DNA of 64,000 nt from Ostrinia nubilalis (Eukaryota; Arthropoda; Insecta; Lepidoptera; Crambidae). Shown here one piece after another: positions 62,678 to 64,000 of this stretch. Positions within the stretch are counted from its first letter, which is position 1, and every line of letters begins with the position of its first letter. The stretch lies in contig NC_087091.1 of the NCBI RefSeq assembly GCF_963855985.1, forward strand, positions 12,840,154-12,904,153, in the 5' to 3' direction. The translations under genes were made by a program, and so were the position numbers. The notes beneath the pieces are model-generated. The model saw nothing but the letters and a program-made list of their open reading frames with translations. It searched no databases and had not been told where the DNA came from.

Positions 62678-63220
62678 GTCGGACGCTGAGCGGCGGCAGC
62701 GGGCAGGTGTGCCGGCCGCACTTCCACACGCCGCTGCACCCGTGGCTGGAGTCGAAGGCGCTGGGCGGCGGCGCGTGGGGCGGCGGCTTCCAGCAGGACG
62801 CCGCGCCCTCGGACAAGCCGCTGTCCCCGGCGCAGCACCACCACCCGCACCCCCTGTTCTCCTTCCCGCCGACGCCGCCCAAGGACTCCACGCCGGACTC
62901 CGTGGCGGCGGCCACGCTCGGCCAGCAGGACTACCAGGCGGCCGTCGCGCACGCCACCGCCATGAGCGTCGCCTTCATGCAGCAGCAGCAGGAGCTGCCG
63001 CTGTGCGGCGACGTCAAACCTATGATGGGCGCGCCCCCCTCGAAGCAACGCGAAGGTGCGCAGCCGGACTCGTGTCCCCAGGAGTCGAGCCAGCCCTCCG
63101 GGGAGTACAACGCGCAGTACAACGCCGCCGGCGGCGACTACTACAACTACCAGGGGAAAGGGTTTAGTGGGGCGCAGCAGCAGAGCAAGCCGCGCCCGAA
63201 CAAGACGCGAACTAGCGCCG
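62678..63220 (+). CDS. grn: grain-like GATA1/2/3-class transcription factor, coding exon 2
   Basis: The exon continues the GATA factor from residue 73 (counting from ATG 36832) to residue 253. It contains GQVCRPHFHTPLHPWLESK (81-99), which matches the conserved GATA2/3 segment around SQVCRP..PWL. It also has a His/Pro stretch, LFSFPPTPPKDSTPD (132-146, matching the FPPTPPK motif of GATA2/3), MQQQQ, DVKPMMGAPP and a Tyr-rich GEYNAQYNAAGGDYYNYQ segment. It ends with the basic KPRPNKTRTSA that precedes the first zinc finger in this family. The exon ends in phase 1 (GCC G|GTGAGT), so the next exon should open with G-RECVNCG. Both zinc fingers lie beyond the window. The GATA1/2/3 motifs point to grain rather than pannier, serpent or GATAe. 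Confidence 0.87.
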
Positions 63221-64000
63221 GTGAGTCCGCGGGACCCGCACTGCACCGCTCTCGCTGCACCGGCACTCACGCGACGCTTATCCGATCACGCCACCAGCGC
63301 TTCCCGAACACGGCCTCTCGCACGAGCCCAGGACAATAACACCACCGACCACCACCAGAACGTCCATTCTAACAGCTTTCACTCCGATCCATCCGGCTAA
63401 TCAGTTAATAAATCAAATGCGCCGAGAGCCTTTCGAGGCTTGTTAATCAAAGCCTTTACAAAAAGGCTGCCACGATAGTCAGTGCGTAATTAGAATCTCA
63501 GTGCCAGTTGTCTCATCGACAATCGCGATTTATTAATTCGATAAACGAAGCCAGATTAATATTTCATTTGGTGTTTCCAAATGGCATTGTCGAATAATTG
63601 CAACCGGGACGGTGCGATGTGGTCGGATAAGCGTGGTCCTTGCACGGGGGTTGTGGCGCCACACGTTCTCTATCTGTTCACGGCATCGCTCCGTTACTGT
63701 TCTGGGCTTGGGATGGTTTCAATGTTAACTACCGCTTATAACTAACCGCTATTCCGATTGGTGAAGGTGTTACTAACGATTTATTATTGACTATTTTACA
63801 GTTGACGTCCCTCGGCGAGATAAATCTATTTGTACGTCCCGTTTATCTTATAATAGGATTTTGTTTTAAGTAAATGTCCGAGTCGGTTTCTCATGGTTAA
63901 TCACTGTTAACTATTATTGCCTTACGTAGGTGCGCGGTGCGCGGGCGCAACATTCATTGTTGCCGCGAAGGCGCGGGCCTTGTGATCTCGACCAAACTTA
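63221..64000 (+). other. grn: Start of intron 2 of grn
   Basis: The donor GTGAGTCC follows exon 2. The first 780 bp have no coding signal after the exon-like composition fades at about 63400. GATA sites (GATAAG at 63627, GATAAA at 63820, TTATC at 63844) are present. The intron continues beyond the window. Confidence 0.7.

Noticed and set aside
62608..63270. 220-codon minus-strand and 152-codon second-frame ORFs over exon 2
   Set aside because: They are shadows of the GC-rich exon. The frame with conserved GATA-family motifs and correct splice phases is the real one, and the others are Arg/Ala-rich low-complexity translations.
1..64000. CRISPR arrays, rRNA genes, bacterial operons or known microRNAs
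   Set aside because: None were seen. The short repeats are transposon ends or tandem units, and I found no match to the insect microRNA seeds I could recall.

Overview
The window looks like nuclear DNA of a moth or butterfly. It is AT-rich and gene-poor, with short interspersed repeats of kinds common in Lepidoptera: 3' ends of RTE-like retrotransposons ending in ...QQW(T/A)..G-stop, the 'actaatattataaatgcgaaag' repeat, and many TIR and foldback elements. There is no bacterial-type gene organisation, CRISPR array or rRNA.

The one recognisable host gene is the 5' part of a GATA transcription factor of the GATA1/2/3 class, most likely the insect gene grain (grn), on the + strand. Its first coding exon ends at 37048 and its second is 62678-63220. 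They are separated by a 25.6 kb intron. Both junctions are phase 1 with good GT/AG sites, and the second exon stops just before the expected first zinc finger, so the DNA-binding domain lies beyond the window. Upstream of exon 1 are a TATCGATA box, a cluster of TTATC (GATA) sites and three small upstream ORFs. GC-rich patches near 20.8, 21.7, 28.8, 42.1 and 58.6 kb are candidate promoters or enhancers of this developmental gene.

The rest is intergenic or intronic DNA shaped by transposition. At 8.3-12.9 kb a palindromic MITE precedes a tandem repeat array split by a 2.93 kb TIR element (9122-12048) with exact TA target duplications. That element carries a phase-compatible two-exon ORF and a 1 kb palindrome of a degenerate coding sequence. 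Two giant hairpins, 15604-17759 and 52418-53803, share the termini TAGTCCAGTCA and each is flanked by a 3-bp direct repeat (TAT, ACA). They appear to be members of one foldback family, and the first has another palindrome nested in one arm. A foldback built of GTCAAAA units (35569-36042) sits under 1 kb upstream of the grn coding start. A hAT MITE with a perfect 8-bp target duplication (55137-55422) and a 53-bp dead-on-arrival retrotransposon tail with a perfect 13-bp duplication (43742-43794) lie in the large intron.

Transposon families are named only where termini and target duplications support them. All identifications come from reading the sequence and recalling family features; no database search was made.
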